DNA of 7,018 bases, taken from contig SLFE01000149.1 of NCBI GenBank assembly GCA_007124415.1, positions 1 to 7,018 on the forward strand, read 5' to 3'. The translations under genes and the position numbers were made by a program. Origin of the DNA: Waddliaceae bacterium (GTDB lineage: Bacteria; Chlamydiota; Chlamydiia; Chlamydiales; SLFE01). Positions 6,616 through 7,018 of the stretch are shown one piece after another. Below the pieces are notes generated by a model that saw only the letters and a list, made by a program, of their open reading frames with translations, was not told the origin of the DNA and made no database searches. Each line of letters starts with the position of its first letter. Within the stretch, counting starts at the first letter, position 1.

Positions 6616-6644
6616 ATTTTAAGGGATGCTCCTCTTTGGGTCAA
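6616..6644 (-). promoter_or_regulatory. Sigma70-type promoter of the mlaEFD-yqgE unit
   Basis: The minus strand has TTGACC (6644-6639) and TAAAAT (6621-6616) separated by exactly 17 bases. Each hexamer matches the sigma70 consensus at five of six positions, the best promoter I find in the window. The transcription start should be near 6609, giving a leader of about 25 bases before ATG 6584. In chlamydiae the housekeeping factor sigma66 reads a similar consensus. Confidence 0.6.
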
Positions 6645-6661
6645 AAGAAAAAGCATCCCTT
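6621..6661. repeat. Long imperfect hairpin between the upstream gene and mlaE (possible terminator or regulatory structure)
   Basis: AAGGGATGCT (6621-6630) pairs perfectly with AGCATCCCTT (6652-6661). Inside, on the minus strand, TCTTT and AAAGA form a second five-base stem around a TGACCC loop, with TTT opposite GG between the two stems, so a hairpin of roughly 15-17 pairs is possible. It begins 12 bases after the stop of the leftward upstream gene, where a terminator would be expected. On the minus strand, however, only TTAAAATT follows, not a proper U-run, so termination would be weak. The -35 box of the mlaE promoter lies in the hairpin loop region. Confidence 0.6.
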
Positions 6662-6673
6662 TTAGAGACTATA

Positions 6674-7018
6674 CTACCTTCTAGTAACAATAAATCCGTT
6701 ATCATTCTCGCCTTCGAGCCAGAACAAAAAGGTGCCGGGTTGGGCGATCGCAGAGGGTTTGCCGTGCGGAATCGCAACTTCTTGGCCATCGGCATTTACC
6801 AACCTGAGAGTTTTTTCAGAGTGATTATTGATCAAAAGATTGCCTCTTGCATCTAAATGGCACTTTACTTTTTCGTATATAATATCGTATCTGGGTTTTA
6901 TAGCGGACCGAGGTGCGATCTCGCCTTCGAGTGCATCGAATACAGTGTAGTCCATGTCGTCAATTTTAATTAGGTTCCTTTTTATGTCATCGCCTTCCAC
7001 TTTGACTGTTTCGATGAA
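6674..7018 (-). CDS. Unidentified protein, C-terminal part (5' truncated by the window)
   Basis: The reading frame is open from the right edge of the window to TAG at 6676-6674, giving 114 residues. A GTG at 7000 could be read as a start, but no ribosome site precedes it and the frame stays open to the edge, so I take this as the end of a longer protein. The visible part is polar and looks rich in short beta strands (for example GNLLINN, KTLRLVNADGQEVAIPHG, GTFLFWLEG), ending in FIVTRR. It has no cysteine-rich, membrane or signal features apart from a single Cys. The strand pattern faintly recalls an FHA or other small beta-sandwich domain, but no diagnostic residues are present and I do not assign a family. 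It reads toward mlaE, with an 89-base gap holding a hairpin and a promoter, so it is probably a separate unit. Confidence 0.6.
   Translation of the reverse strand, partial: FIETVKVEGDDIKRNLIKIDDMDYTVFDALEGEIAPRSAIKPRYDIIYEKVKCHLDARGNLLINNHSEKTLRLVNADGQEVAIPHGKPSAIAQPGTFLFWLEGENDNGFIVTRR

Noticed and set aside
6585..6656. 24-residue N-terminal extension of MlaE starting at ATG 6656
   Set aside because: The extension lies in the hairpin and upstream of the predicted transcription start, does not resemble the family N-terminus, and makes the protein longer than usual. ATG 6584 fits better.
1..7018. tRNA, rRNA, CRISPR arrays, insertion sequences or phage genes
   Set aside because: I see no cloverleaf-like sequences, regularly spaced direct repeats, transposase motifs or terminal inverted repeats. 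Almost all of the window is explained by housekeeping-type genes.

Overview
The window carries eight protein genes, two of them cut by its edges, and no RNA genes, insertion sequences or CRISPR arrays that I can see. The organism is probably a member of the Chlamydiota, most likely an amoeba-associated (Parachlamydia-like) lineage. The YqgE protein (189 aa) has the sequence style and C-terminal ending I remember from chlamydial homologues, and the window also has a 7TM-HD-type c-di-AMP phosphodiesterase tail and a compact mlaE-F-D set with a long MlaD. GC looks like the mid to high 40s by eye (not computed), higher than Chlamydia itself. This placement is an inference from memory, not from a search.

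Layout. Positions 1-1034 read rightward: the last 66 codons of a PgpH/YqfF-like HD phosphohydrolase, then, after 10 bases, a short-chain dehydrogenase. Everything from 1022 to 7018 reads leftward. In transcription order these are: the C-terminal part of an unidentified protein (7018-6674); an 89-base regulatory gap with two inverted repeats and a good sigma70-type promoter; then mlaE, mlaF, mlaD and yqgE with gaps of only 1-15 bases. After a 72-base gap come a soluble PAS-GAF histidine kinase and a stand-alone receiver protein whose start codon overlaps the kinase stop (ATGA). The dehydrogenase and receiver genes converge and overlap by 13 bases.

How the genes work together. MlaE (permease), MlaF (ATPase) and MlaD (membrane-anchored MCE protein) should form an inner-membrane phospholipid transporter serving outer-membrane lipid balance. 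No MlaB or MlaC is present in this cluster, MlaF lacks the C-terminal tail that meets MlaB in E. coli, and MlaD is about twice the E. coli length with a tandem 23-residue repeat. YqgE, of unknown biochemical function, appears to be in the same transcript. The kinase and receiver look like a hybrid kinase split into two translationally coupled proteins; their target is not visible.

The most interesting non-coding signal is the mlaE upstream region. A TTGACC-17-TAAAAT promoter has its -35 box inside a long imperfect hairpin, and an 8-9-8 dyad covers the predicted transcription start, which is where a repressor operator would lie.
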